Shown here: one piece after another, positions 38,454 to 48,100 of the stretch | Numbering within the stretch: the stretch's first letter is position 1 | Layout of the letters: each line of letters opens with the position of its first letter | Source of the DNA: Sulfurimonas sp. | GTDB taxonomy: Bacteria > Campylobacterota > Campylobacteria > Campylobacterales > Sulfurimonadaceae | Length of the DNA stretch: 64,000 nt | Assembly: GCA_016744115.1 (NCBI GenBank) | Contig: JADGEZ010000001.1 | Span: forward strand, 1 to 64,000 | Direction: 5' to 3' | The notes under the pieces: generated by a model | Database searches by the model: none | Seen by the model: the letters and a program-made list of their open reading frames with translations, nothing else | What the model was told of the DNA's origin: nothing | Program-made: the position numbers and the translations under genes

Positions 38454-38681
38454 TTAGCCTAAAATACTTTCTATTTTACTGACTATTTCTTCTATCTCTA
38501 AATCTTTCATTGTATTTTCTTCAGAAAGTCTTTCAATCTCTTGATCTTTAATCTCTTTTTCTGCTTTTAATGTAATTAACTCATTACGAACCATTTCATT
38601 TTCGCTTTTTAATTCATGAAATTTTTCTAGTATCTCTGATACCTTTTCATCAAGTTTTTCCATAGTATTTTGCGTATCCAT
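38454..38681 (-). CDS. Small coiled-coil protein
   Basis: 75 aa, almost entirely one coiled coil: heptads rich in Glu, Lys, Leu and Ile from about residue 8 to 70, with no other domain. This is the composition of ZapB-like or septum-associated spacers, yet low-complexity coiled coils match many families. Probably co-transcribed with the ZapA-like gene. Confidence 0.55.
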   Translation of the reverse strand: MDTQNTMEKLDEKVSEILEKFHELKSENEMVRNELITLKAEKEIKDQEIERLSEENTMKDLEIEEIVSKIESILG

Positions 38682-38770
38682 TTATATTTTCCTAGTTTGT
38701 TTTATATTAGACCTCTTTAAAGTGATCTACTAGTGCAATGTTAGCACAAAGAAACTAATTTACCTCTTTT

Positions 38771-38828
38771 GTCACCCTGAACTTTATTCAGGGTCTTGTG
38801 CTAGATTCTGAATTAAGTTCAGAATGAC
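38771..38828. repeat. Twin-hairpin repeat, copy 2
   Basis: Two perfect stem-loops, CCCTGAA-CTTTA-TTCAGGG and ATTCTGAA-TTAAG-TTCAGAAT, separated by a short spacer, opening with GTCA and closing with TGAC, then AGGCTATATCAA. It matches the plan of copy 1 at 13222, with compensating changes in the stems. It lies between the coiled-coil gene and fabG and carries no coding frame. It could end fabG transcription. Confidence 0.75.
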
Positions 38829-38853
38829 AGGCTATATCAAACAGTCGTGATAA

Positions 38854-39600
38854 TTAAGCCATATTCATCCCGCCATTTACTTTAAGAGTTTCCCCTGTTA
38901 TGTAACTAGAATGGTCTGAGAGTAAAAATGCTGTAGCATCTGCAATCTCACTAGCTTTACCCATTCTCTTCATCGGGATTTTAGCATTGATGCCATCTTT
39001 AATTTCATCATTTAAACTCTCCGTCATCTCCGTAGCGATAAAACCAGGAGTTACAGTGTTATAGCGTATCCCACTTGTTGCAGCTTCTAAAGCGAAACTT
39101 TTAGTCATTGCAATTACTCCACCCTTTGACGCTGCATAATTTGTCTGCCCTGCATTACCTGTTTCACCAATAATAGAAGCGATATTAACAACTGAACCAA
39201 ATTTTTTCTTTCTCATCACCTTCATAGATTCTCTACAACCAACAAAACAAGATGTTAAGTTTGCATTAATTACCGACATGAAATCTTCATTTTTCATACG
39301 AAGTGCTAGTTTATCTTTTGTAATTCCTGCATTATTTACAAGGTATGAGAGTTCACCATCGCTATCTACTATAGTTTTGATAGCATCAACAAAAGCCGTT
39401 TCATCACTTACATCAAATCCAATCACCGCAGCTTTTCCACCAGCCGCTTCTATCGCCTCTTTAACTGCGTCAGCTTCAACTGCACCACTTCTGTAATGAA
39501 CCCATACCTTTAAACCATAAACGGCTAAAGTTTTCGCAATCTCTGCACCAATACCACGACTTGAACCTGTAACTAAAACATTATTTCCACTAAATTTCAT
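38854..39600 (-). CDS. fabG: 3-oxoacyl-ACP reductase
   Basis: Short-chain dehydrogenase reducing 3-oxoacyl-ACP with NADPH in fatty-acid elongation. Cofactor loop TGSSRGIGAEI, NNAG motif, catalytic Ser/Tyr/Lys in NIASIIGE and YAASKGG, and the C-terminal ITGETLKVNGGM ending characteristic of FabG. 248 aa. Confidence 0.95.
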   Translation of the reverse strand: MKFSGNNVLVTGSSRGIGAEIAKTLAVYGLKVWVHYRSGAVEADAVKEAIEAAGGKAAVIGFDVSDETAFVDAIKTIVDSDGELSYLVNNAGITKDKLALRMKNEDFMSVINANLTSCFVGCRESMKVMRKKKFGSVVNIASIIGETGNAGQTNYAASKGGVIAMTKSFALEAATSGIRYNTVTPGFIATEMTESLNDEIKDGINAKIPMKRMGKASEIADATAFLLSDHSSYITGETLKVNGGMNMA

Positions 39601-39704
39601 TTTTTATCCTTGTGTAATACATTGATTAACCAAATACTATAAGATTGATTTTTATTTGATTATCTGAGCATTTTTATAAAATACTCAAATAATCAAACGC
39701 CATA

Positions 39705-40931
39705 TTAGTGTCTATTAAAAAAATTATTGAAATATTTAATCCATGATTCAATTGTATTTGATCTCCTTTTTATTGTAGAATCACCCATTTTTGGGTATTT
39801 TTTAATATCATTTATTTCTATATTTAAACCGTGTAATAAATTAAAGCATATCGGCTCAGAAAATATAATTCTTGCAAATTCAATCATTCTGTCATAGTCC
39901 TTTAATGATAATAAATACCTGCCTTTATCAGTTATAGATATACATTCAGACTTATACTCACATAATTTCATCCACTTAAGAACATTAAAATAATAATCAT
40001 ATTGCCTTGGATCTAGAGAAATATCAAAGTCTATAATGATACTCATTTTTGTTGGACATTCCTCTTTCAAGGTGTTGAGAAATATTGCATGTATTCTATC
40101 AAAACTGTTTGCTTGAGGAAATGGAACACTAGTATCAACTAATCTTTGTTTAGATCTTTTTATATTATCCAATGAAAAACTTTCGAGATTTTTGAATCTA
40201 AAAGCTTTTTCATCTTTGTGTATAGCTAGAAATTGATTGTTTATATATTTAAAAGGGATAAATCTAAAGATACTATTATGGTAATAAAAAATAAAACTAT
40301 TGATTTGTTTTTTATTTTTCACATTTTCTTTCCATACTAATTCAGGGTAAAGAAGTTGTCTAATATTCATATTTCCTCTAAATCCAATTTTAGATTCAAT
40401 TAAATTTACTGTATTTGCACCCTCATAACCACCATCTACCTCTATTTGAACGCCTTGAATATTATAATCTACCCTTCCAATAGAAAAAGACAAATCACCT
40501 CTTAGTCTTCCTCTGATTGTTAAATCTGTTTTTTCATTAAATACAATGTCTAACATACCAGAAATTTTTGCTATATCAAGGGCAGATGATTCACTTTTTA
40601 TATCTAAAGGATTTATAGTGATGATTCCACGAGCTTGTTCTATAATTTGAATTGGACATTTTATTTCTTCTTCTATGTCAATAAAAGGACTGTTTTTTGC
40701 TATTCTATATAATCCATTTTCAATAGCCAATATAGATAAGCTATTTTTTTTCATCACTAAAGGTAGATGCTCTTTATGATCTATTTTTGTCATAAGCCTA
40801 GCTTCTTTACCATCTCTACTTTTTATTTCATCAGCACTTATATCAAAATACCCTTTTGATATAATAATATTTACAATATCTAAATCATTAAATATATTAT
40901 CCCATGCTTGATTATTTGTAACTTTAGCCAT
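39705..40931 (-). CDS. Type II restriction endonuclease (predicted)
   Basis: 408 aa. The central part VQIEVDGGYEGANTVNLIESKIGFRGNMNI has the spacing of a PD-(D/E)XK nuclease core (Asp, then ExK) and resembles a group of type II restriction enzymes of the DUF6996/DUF6997 kind. It lies 11 bases downstream of an adenine methylase, the classic arrangement. C-terminal helical part unknown. The cleavage site is probably that of the methylase, which I cannot read directly. Confidence 0.7.
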   Translation of the reverse strand: MAKVTNNQAWDNIFNDLDIVNIIISKGYFDISADEIKSRDGKEARLMTKIDHKEHLPLVMKKNSLSILAIENGLYRIAKNSPFIDIEEEIKCPIQIIEQARGIITINPLDIKSESSALDIAKISGMLDIVFNEKTDLTIRGRLRGDLSFSIGRVDYNIQGVQIEVDGGYEGANTVNLIESKIGFRGNMNIRQLLYPELVWKENVKNKKQINSFIFYYHNSIFRFIPFKYINNQFLAIHKDEKAFRFKNLESFSLDNIKRSKQRLVDTSVPFPQANSFDRIHAIFLNTLKEECPTKMSIIIDFDISLDPRQYDYYFNVLKWMKLCEYKSECISITDKGRYLLSLKDYDRMIEFARIIFSEPICFNLLHGLNIEINDIKKYPKMGDSTIKRRSNTIESWIKYFNNFFNRH

Positions 40932-40942
40932 AATGTCTCTTT

Positions 40943-41799
40943 TTAATAATTTGTTACTAAGACTTCTTTAACCTTACCTCTTCCATTAGCTTTAGAATTA
41001 ATGGATCTGTTTGCATGAACTGTATGAACTGTATATCCATTAACATCATATAGTTCTAATGTATAATCAGTATATGAGTTAGAAAGCATAAAATAAGCAC
41101 CAATATTATCAATATAGTCACACAATTCTCTTAACCTCAACTGCATATCTTCATCAAATCCTTTTTCTGTATAAGCCGTGAAGTTAGAGCTTGCGTTTAA
41201 TGGGATATAGGGAGGATCAAAATAAATAAAATCTCCTTTTTTAATTTTATCTTTAATATTTTCAAAGTCTCCATTTGTTATTTCCGTGTTTTTTAGTAAC
41301 TCACTACAGTTTTTAATATTTTTAGGATCACAGTATTTTGGATTTACATATCTACCAAAGGGAACATTACACTCACCTTTTAAGTTCACTCTATACAATC
41401 CGTTAAAACCAGTTTTATTTAAATAAATAAATCTGCTTGCTTTATCAAGTTTAGTTAATTTACTATATTTAGATTCATCTCTGTCTAAAGCTCTAGTTTC
41501 ATAATAATAATCTGACTCGTTTTTGTGCTTACAAACCGAATCAATTAGCTCTGTAGGCATATCTTTAACAATTGTATATAAGTTAGATAGTTCTTTATTA
41601 TAATCATTAATAAGTGCATTTTTTGGTTTTAATTCAAAAAACAAAGCTCCCCCTCCAATAAAGGGCTCAAAATATCTATTATATTTTTTTGGCATAAGTG
41701 ACTTAATCTCTTTTATTAGTTGTCTTTTTCCTCCAACCCATTTGATTACTGGCTTACAGATATTGTATCCTTTTTATTTTCTAACATTTGCATATTCAT
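40943..41799 (-). pseudogene. D12-class DNA adenine methylase, frameshifted at its N-terminus
   Basis: Dam/DpnM-type N6-adenine methylase. The SAM motif EPFIGGGALFFE and catalytic DPPY (YFDPPYIPLN) are present. The track ORF begins at MPKKYNRY (41695), yet the essential KWVGGKRQLIKEIKSL lies in the same frame just upstream without a start codon. An ATG start and MNMQMLENKKDTISVS lie at 41799 in another frame; one extra base near 41750 would join them into about 285 aa. So the N-terminal SAM motif is cut off by a one-base deletion, real or artefactual. If the gene were dead, the nuclease beside it should be lethal, which favours a sequencing error or a leaky frameshift. Confidence 0.85.
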
Positions 41800-41932
41800 A
41801 TTTTTACTCTTGTATTTTTTTGTGTAAACTAAAATAAATTTGGTGTTTTCATAAGTGATAGCAATTTATAATATTTATATTGCCTTTGAATTATATCTAA
41901 CTTGTTCTACTAAAAAAGTTAAGTAGAACCTT

Positions 41933-43408
41933 TTATACTAAACTATGATCCATCTCTGAGGGTATCTCTATATCCATAAGTTTTAAAACTGTTGGAGCGA
42001 TATTACTCAAAGCTCCAGCTTCTACTTTTGCTACTCCATCAGCTATGACAAAACACCATACTTTACCTACTGTATGATTTGTAAGAGTATTACCATCATC
42101 ATCTTTCATCTCTTCGCAATTTCCATGGTCTGATGTAAGGACTAAAGCGTAATCATTATCTTTTGCACTCTGTATAATCTTAGCAAGTTGTGCATCAACA
42201 GCACTTACCGCAAGTTTTGCAGCCTCCATATCACCTGTATGACCCACCATATCACCATTTGCAAAATTTACTACTATAAAATCATAAGAAGCATCTATAG
42301 CTTTTAACACTGCATCTCCAACTTTATCTGCACTCATCTCTGGTTTTATATCATAAGTTTTAACATCTGGTGATGGGATTAAGACTCTTGTTTCGTTTTC
42401 GTACGGCTCATCTATTCCACCATTTAAGAAAAAAGTGACATGTGCATATTTTTCAGTTTCCGCTGTATGCAATTGTCTTAAGCCATGAGATGCAATCACC
42501 TCTGCTAAAGTATTTTTTGGAGTATCTTTTTTAAAAAGTACTGGATATTTAAAGCTTTTATCATACTCTGTTATTGTCGCTAGATTTATCTCTAAGGCTC
42601 GTCTTGGAAACTCACTAAAACTTACATCACCCAATGCTCTTACTAACTCTCTCATTCGGTCACTTCTAAAGTTCACGGTTAATATAGAGTCTCCTTCTTT
42701 AACTCCCTCATAGCCCTCAAATGCTCTAGGTTCAACAAACTCATCAGTCTCTCCAATGGAGTAAGAATGTCCTATGTAAGTTTGAGGATCCCAGTGAGTC
42801 ATAGGTCTAGCATCAACTATAGCCTCATATCCTCGTTGCACTCTTTGCCATCTGTTGTCTCTATCCATCGTATAAAAACGCCCAGAAATTGTAGCTATAC
42901 TCATATTCTCATCAAGATGAGATTCAAGTATTTTTATATATTTTGTAGCAGATGTGGGGGAAACATCTCGTCCATCTGTGATGAGATGAAGAAAAACTTT
43001 TTTGCCATTTTTTGAGGCAATTTTTGCAAGACCTATAAAATGTTCTATATGAGAGTGAACACCACCATCACTTAAAAGCCCTATAAGGTGCAATCTATCA
43101 GACTTAGACATCAATGTAATAAGTTCGCTGTTATCTTCTAAAGTATTTTCACTAAGAGCTAGAGATATTTTCACTAAGTCTTGGTATAAAACTCTTCCGC
43201 TCCCTATGCTCATGTGTCCCACTTCAGAATTTCCCATCTGACCCTCAGGAAGTCCAACACTTAGCCCAGATGTATCTATAAGCGAGTGAGGAGTTTCTTT
43301 AAATAATTTGTCATATGCTGGTTTCTTTGCATTAAAAAAAGCATTATGCTCAGTTTTAGGGCTATAACCAATCCCATCAGTGATAATTAGAATCGCTTTT
43401 TTACTCAA
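41933..43408 (-). CDS. gpmI: 2,3-bisphosphoglycerate-independent phosphoglycerate mutase
   Basis: Mn-dependent glycolytic/gluconeogenic enzyme of the alkaline phosphatase superfamily, interconverting 3- and 2-phosphoglycerate. ITDGIGY metal Asp, the phospho-Ser in GQMGNSEVGH, HLITDGRD, and the metal site TSDHGNCEEM. 491 aa, slightly short but complete. It is monocistronic, with its promoter facing the DUF6398 gene. Confidence 0.97.
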   Translation of the reverse strand: MSKKAILIITDGIGYSPKTEHNAFFNAKKPAYDKLFKETPHSLIDTSGLSVGLPEGQMGNSEVGHMSIGSGRVLYQDLVKISLALSENTLEDNSELITLMSKSDRLHLIGLLSDGGVHSHIEHFIGLAKIASKNGKKVFLHLITDGRDVSPTSATKYIKILESHLDENMSIATISGRFYTMDRDNRWQRVQRGYEAIVDARPMTHWDPQTYIGHSYSIGETDEFVEPRAFEGYEGVKEGDSILTVNFRSDRMRELVRALGDVSFSEFPRRALEINLATITEYDKSFKYPVLFKKDTPKNTLAEVIASHGLRQLHTAETEKYAHVTFFLNGGIDEPYENETRVLIPSPDVKTYDIKPEMSADKVGDAVLKAIDASYDFIVVNFANGDMVGHTGDMEAAKLAVSAVDAQLAKIIQSAKDNDYALVLTSDHGNCEEMKDDDGNTLTNHTVGKVWCFVIADGVAKVEAGALSNIAPTVLKLMDIEIPSEMDHSLV

Positions 43409-43477
43409 TGAATATTCCTTTATTTATCAAATTACATTGATTATACACTTATAGTGTTAATATCCAATATCATAAAT

Positions 43478-43984
43478 CTATACAGGGACATACGGTATCA
43501 AACCTCGCTCAAACACTTCTTCTTGTACTTCTATGGGTAAGTCTCGTATGTCCATTATAAGCCCATTTACTGATAACATCCAAATCATTGGATTATCTTC
43601 ATATTTACTTGGTAAAACCCAATCTGAATCCGTTGGATGCATTTTTAATAAACCACGAATAATTTTAGATTTTGATTGTCCTGTACTTTTTGCAATATCA
43701 AAATTTACATATAATTCTGATACACCTATATGGACTTCTTGACTTTTATCAAATAAAAAATTAACTGTTCCAATGGCATGTATTACTCCACAAGCCCATG
43801 TTTTTGCTTTACCTTTACTCAAAGGTGATGGTCTTTTTCTACATAAGGCAGCAATTGCGTATCTAGTAAATTGTGCATATTCTTCATTTAACTTTTCATT
43901 ACAAAAGGTATCTGTTAAGTTTATAATTTCAAGATATTTATCTTCCATAATCTTTGGTACATTTTCAGATTTATTTTGTTTCAA
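43478..43984 (-). CDS. DUF6398 family protein
   Basis: 168 aa, soluble. The pattern (VPKIMEDKYLEIINLTD, CRKRPSPLSKGKAKTWACG, IGTVNFLFDKSQ, NGLIMDIRDLP) matches the DUF6398 family, whose function is unknown. A helix-turn-helix-like part (VSELYVNFDIAKSTGQSKSK) may bind nucleic acid. Members are scattered and often near mobile genes, so transfer is plausible. It is flanked by a coding remnant and gpmI. Confidence 0.7.
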   Translation of the reverse strand: MKQNKSENVPKIMEDKYLEIINLTDTFCNEKLNEEYAQFTRYAIAALCRKRPSPLSKGKAKTWACGVIHAIGTVNFLFDKSQEVHIGVSELYVNFDIAKSTGQSKSKIIRGLLKMHPTDSDWVLPSKYEDNPMIWMLSVNGLIMDIRDLPIEVQEEVFERGLIPYVPV

Positions 43985-44028
43985 TTATTCTCCATTTATA
44001 TTTTATTTGTAAATATAATTTTCTTTGC

Positions 44029-44127
44029 TTATTTTCTCTGGTTTGCTAAGTTTGCTATTTCTTCATAAGTTAATTCTGTAGTTGAATTATATAGATAAAA
44101 TATAATAGAATGCCAACGAGCTAAAAA
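44029..44127 (-). pseudogene. Short coding remnant downstream of rhlE
   Basis: Directly after the rhlE stop, the same frame stays open for 32 codons (ARWHSIIFYLYNSTTELTYE, then EIANLANQRK, stop at 44029-44031). The composition is protein-like, with aromatic and amphipathic stretches. There is no start codon or ribosome binding site. It may be the tail of a lost gene; the family is not recognised and the call is tentative. Confidence 0.3.
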
Positions 44128-45375
44128 TCAAGCATTATGCTTTGCTTCTAATTCTCGTAACTTATCTTTTTTACTCTTTTTTTTGCCTTTTATTGGAGCT
44201 GAGCCTTTTTCTTTTTTTGGAGCTTCGCCTTTGAGTTCAAAACCCTCTATTTGTTCACGCTGGAGTCTGATACCTGAGTGTTTTTCTATCAAGCTAAAAT
44301 GTGCTTCATTCTCATAATCTATAAAAGAGATGGCAATACCAGACTTTCCAGCTCTTCCTGTTCGTCCAATTCTATGTATATAGTCAGTTACACAGCGTGG
44401 TAAATCAAAATTTATAACACAAGAAATATCATCAATATCTAAACCACGAGAAAGCAAATCAGTAGTAAAAAGGATGTTTATATCTTTTCTTTTGAATGCT
44501 TGAAGTGTTATATTTCTTTCTTCTTGATCTAAATCACCATGAAAAGATTGAGCATTAAATCCGTGCTTTTTAAATTTCATCGCGATGTTGTCAGTAGCGC
44601 GTTTGTTTGCCATAAAAACTAAGACTTGTCCTAGTTTATTTTCTTTAATGATATGCCTTAAAAGAGGGGAACGATTTTTTTGATTTACTTCAATGACTCG
44701 TTGATCTATTGTATCTAGGGTTTCTTTTTCATCCTCTAAACTTATCTGTATGGCTTGGCTTGTTATGCGAGTTATAATATCTAAGATTTTTGGAGGATAA
44801 GTTGCTGAGAAGAGTAGATTTTGGCGTTTTTTAGGAATCTCTTGTAAAATTGCATTGAGTTCACTTTCAAAGCCGAGGTTGAGCATTTTATCTGCTTCAT
44901 CAAGAATGAAATACTCTAAATGAGATAAATCCATCTGTTTTTTTGAAAAAATATCTAAAAGTCGTCCAGAAGTTGCAATTACAATATCACAACCTTGCTG
45001 TATATCATAAAGCTGATTGCCAATTCCCTCGCCACCGATAAGTGCTACGGTTTTCACTTTTTTGCTTAAAAACTCTCCAAAGGTGTCAAAAGTTTGAGCT
45101 ATTTGAAGTGTTAATTCTCTTGTGGGGGTTAAGACTAGAACTCTTATCTTTGCTTTTTTATAATTATCTTTTGCTTTTTGTTTTGAGAGTAGTTCTAAAA
45201 TAGGAAGTACAAAACTAGCACTTTTACCTGTTCCTGTCTGAGCCTTTACTATAATGTCCTTGCTTTCTAAGACAAGAGGAATGACTTTTTCTTGTATAGG
45301 AGTGGCATGTGTAAAAGCACTTTTTTGAAGTGCTTTTAAAAGTTTAGAGGATAAGTTGAGTTCTGAAAATTTCAC
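44128..45375 (-). CDS. rhlE: DEAD-box RNA helicase (RhlE type)
   Basis: ATP-dependent RNA helicase for ribosome assembly and RNA turnover. Q motif THATPIQEKVIP, Walker A AQTGTGKSAS, PTRELTLQIA, DEAD in LDEADKML, SAT, and HRIGRTGRAGKSG. 415 aa with a short Lys-rich tail that likely binds RNA. Ten bases downstream of valS. RhlE/CsdA/SrmB assignment is by length and tail, so the exact subfamily is moderate. Confidence 0.9.
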   Translation of the reverse strand: MKFSELNLSSKLLKALQKSAFTHATPIQEKVIPLVLESKDIIVKAQTGTGKSASFVLPILELLSKQKAKDNYKKAKIRVLVLTPTRELTLQIAQTFDTFGEFLSKKVKTVALIGGEGIGNQLYDIQQGCDIVIATSGRLLDIFSKKQMDLSHLEYFILDEADKMLNLGFESELNAILQEIPKKRQNLLFSATYPPKILDIITRITSQAIQISLEDEKETLDTIDQRVIEVNQKNRSPLLRHIIKENKLGQVLVFMANKRATDNIAMKFKKHGFNAQSFHGDLDQEERNITLQAFKRKDINILFTTDLLSRGLDIDDISCVINFDLPRCVTDYIHRIGRTGRAGKSGIAISFIDYENEAHFSLIEKHSGIRLQREQIEGFELKGEAPKKEKGSAPIKGKKKSKKDKLRELEAKHNA

Positions 45376-45384
45376 AGACTTAGA

Positions 45385-48015
45385 CTATGCTTGAAGTGAT
45401 TGTAACTGCTCTAAAACTTTTACTTGTTTTGTTTTGGCATCGGTTAAACTCTCACGATTTTTCACTAAAACATCTTCAGGTGCATTGGCTACAAATCTTT
45501 CATTGTTTAACATAGCGTTTAATTTATCTATCTCTCGCTGCAATTTTTCATCTTGTTTTGTAAGTTTTTTAATAATAGAACTTAAATCAATAGAATCAGT
45601 TGGAATAAAAGTCTCACAAAGGTCAGATATATCACTCACAGCATTGTCGATTTTAGAATCTGTAAATTCTACCACAGCAACTTTTGCAAGTTTTAAAATA
45701 AAAGGAAGCATCATTTTTTTGTCGTCTCCGCTGATATTATCTATTTTTACAAAAGCTTTCTCGATTTTTTGGTTTGCTAAATCAACAAGAACTTTAGCTC
45801 GTCTAATGGATACAATCGCATCCATAATAATCTCAAATTTTTTCTCTTCTTTTTCTCTTTTTTTTGTTTTATGAGGGTAAGGCATAAGCATAATAGACTC
45901 ACTCGTCTCTAATGAAGTTCCAGATAACTCATGATAAAGGTATTCGGTAATAAAGGGCATAAAAGGATGAAGGAGTTTCATAGCATCTTTAAATATAGAT
46001 CCAAGTTCTGAAATAGAGTCTTTATCAGCCTTAGAAAGCTCAATCCCCCAACCACAAAATTCATTCCAAATAAATTTATAAAGAGTAAGTGCCGCATCAT
46101 TAAACTTGTACTCATCTAGGTATGCACGAACCTCTTTTGTTGCAAAGTTCAGCCTTGATGCCATATACTTACCAAGCTCAGTTTTTAGACAAAAACCACC
46201 TAAGTCAGAGAATGTGCTTACATTCATTTGCAAGTATTTTGAGGCATTGTAAAGTTTGTTTGTAAAATTACGGTTTTGTTCAAGTTTTTCTGTACTCATG
46301 CGAATATCACGCCCTTGAGCCGCAGATACGGCAAGGGTAAAGCGTAAAATATCAGCTGAGTATTGGTTTACCATATCAAGAGGGTCTATAACATTAGCCT
46401 TTGATTTGGACATTTTATCCCCTTTTTCATCACGAACTAGGGCGTGAAGGTAGATATGATTAAATGGAAGTTGTCCATTAAAATACTCACCCATCATCAT
46501 CATTCTAGCTACCCAAAAGAAAAGAATATCAAAACCTGTGATAAGAAGTGTATTTGGATAAAAATCTTTCATATCACTTGATTGAAAAAGCTTATCCATC
46601 TCCGTATCTCCATTTCCCCAACCTAAGGTTGAAAATGGCCATAAAGCAGAAGAGAACCAAGTATCAAGCACATCAGGATCTTGTTTGAGATTTTTAGAAG
46701 CACATTTAGGACAAGCATCAGGGGCTTCCTCTTGAGATGCAAACTCATGGTCACAAGAGAGACAGTAAAATACTGGTATCTGATGTCCCCACCAAAGTTG
46801 TCTGGATATACACCAATCACGCAGTTCTCCCATCCACGAGTTATAAGAGTTTATCCAATGAGGAGGAAAAAAAGTTGCTTCACCAGCATTTGTTTTCTCG
46901 ATAGACTTACGAGCCACTTCTTTACGCAAAAACCATTGTTTAGAGATGTAAGGTTCTACAACATTTTTACATCTATAGCAGTGTCCAACAGGATGCTTAT
47001 GATCTTCAATTTTTACAATAAAACCCTCTTCATCAAGGCGTTTAACGATTAGCTCACGAGCTTTGAGTCTATCTAAACCTTTAAACTCTTCTGCATAATC
47101 GTTAAGAATCCCTTTTTCATCAAAAACTGTAATGAACTCTAGGTTATGGCGTTTTCCTACTTCATAATCGTTTTGGTCATGTGCTGGAGTTACCTTAACC
47201 ACACCTGTACCAAACTCCATATCTACATGAGTATCGGCGATGATAGTTACTTCACGACTTAAAAGTGGAAGACGGATTTTTTTACCTATAAGCTTTTTGT
47301 ATCTCGTATCATCAGGATGAACCATAACAGCAGTATCGCCAAAGTATGTTTCAGGTCTCGTAGTTGCAACTTCTACAAATCCACTTCCTTCAGCAAAAGG
47401 GTACTTAATATGATAAAAATTTCCATTAGTCTCTTCATGTTCAACTTCTATGTCACTTAATGCACCATCGTGTGTACACCAATTTACCATGTAGTTTCCA
47501 CGAATAATCAAGCCCTCATTATAAAGTTTTACAAAGGCTTCTTTTACGCCTGTTTGAAGTCCCTCATCCATAGTGAAGCGTTCTCTTTCCCACGCAGGAG
47601 AGACTCCTATGTGACGAAGTTGCTCTGTCATAATTCCAGCAGATTCTTCTTTCCAAGCCCAAACTCTTTGTAAAAATTTCTCACGACCCAACTCTTCTTT
47701 TGTAGTACCCTCAGCTAGGAGTTGTTTCTCTACAACATTTTGCGTAGCGATACCAGCGTGATCCGTCCCAGGTTGCCAAAGAGTTTTATACCCATCCATA
47801 CGCTTATAACGAGTGATAATATCTTGAAGCGTAAAGGTAAGGGCATGACCAATATGTAAACGACCTGTAACATTTGGTGGTGGCATCATGATTGAGAAGT
47901 TTTTTCCCTCTTTTTGAAGTGCTTTGTTTGCATCAACTTCAAAGTACTTTCTCTCTTCCCAGATTTTATAAAATTTGTTTTCTATTTTTTGTGCTTCGTA
48001 GCTGTTTTGTGACAT
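45385..48015 (-). CDS. valS: Valyl-tRNA synthetase
   Basis: Class I synthetase charging tRNA-Val with editing of Thr. HIGH motif in NVTGRLHIGHALTF, editing domain with ATTRPETYFGDTAVMVHP, KMSKS in GDKMSKSKANVID, tRNA-binding domain and a C-terminal coiled-coil arm (KLNAMLNNERFVANAPEDVL). The zinc-type CxxC pairs (CLSCDHEF, CPKC) are present. 876 aa. Confidence 0.98.
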   Translation of the reverse strand: MSQNSYEAQKIENKFYKIWEERKYFEVDANKALQKEGKNFSIMMPPPNVTGRLHIGHALTFTLQDIITRYKRMDGYKTLWQPGTDHAGIATQNVVEKQLLAEGTTKEELGREKFLQRVWAWKEESAGIMTEQLRHIGVSPAWERERFTMDEGLQTGVKEAFVKLYNEGLIIRGNYMVNWCTHDGALSDIEVEHEETNGNFYHIKYPFAEGSGFVEVATTRPETYFGDTAVMVHPDDTRYKKLIGKKIRLPLLSREVTIIADTHVDMEFGTGVVKVTPAHDQNDYEVGKRHNLEFITVFDEKGILNDYAEEFKGLDRLKARELIVKRLDEEGFIVKIEDHKHPVGHCYRCKNVVEPYISKQWFLRKEVARKSIEKTNAGEATFFPPHWINSYNSWMGELRDWCISRQLWWGHQIPVFYCLSCDHEFASQEEAPDACPKCASKNLKQDPDVLDTWFSSALWPFSTLGWGNGDTEMDKLFQSSDMKDFYPNTLLITGFDILFFWVARMMMMGEYFNGQLPFNHIYLHALVRDEKGDKMSKSKANVIDPLDMVNQYSADILRFTLAVSAAQGRDIRMSTEKLEQNRNFTNKLYNASKYLQMNVSTFSDLGGFCLKTELGKYMASRLNFATKEVRAYLDEYKFNDAALTLYKFIWNEFCGWGIELSKADKDSISELGSIFKDAMKLLHPFMPFITEYLYHELSGTSLETSESIMLMPYPHKTKKREKEEKKFEIIMDAIVSIRRAKVLVDLANQKIEKAFVKIDNISGDDKKMMLPFILKLAKVAVVEFTDSKIDNAVSDISDLCETFIPTDSIDLSSIIKKLTKQDEKLQREIDKLNAMLNNERFVANAPEDVLVKNRESLTDAKTKQVKVLEQLQSLQA

Positions 48016-48100
48016 ATAATCGCCTTGATATGTTTTTATTTAATTTGCGATTATATCTCTTATGATGTTAAGAAGTAATTAACACTTAAAGTATATTTGT

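Noticed and set aside
45434-45874. 146-aa ORF opposite the valS 3' end
   Set aside because: Shadow of the valS coiled-coil region; no start signal and a composition typical of antisense Leu/Ser frames.
46623-47052. ORFs within valS on both strands
   Set aside because: Out-of-frame shadows; the valS frame is continuous with all synthetase motifs.
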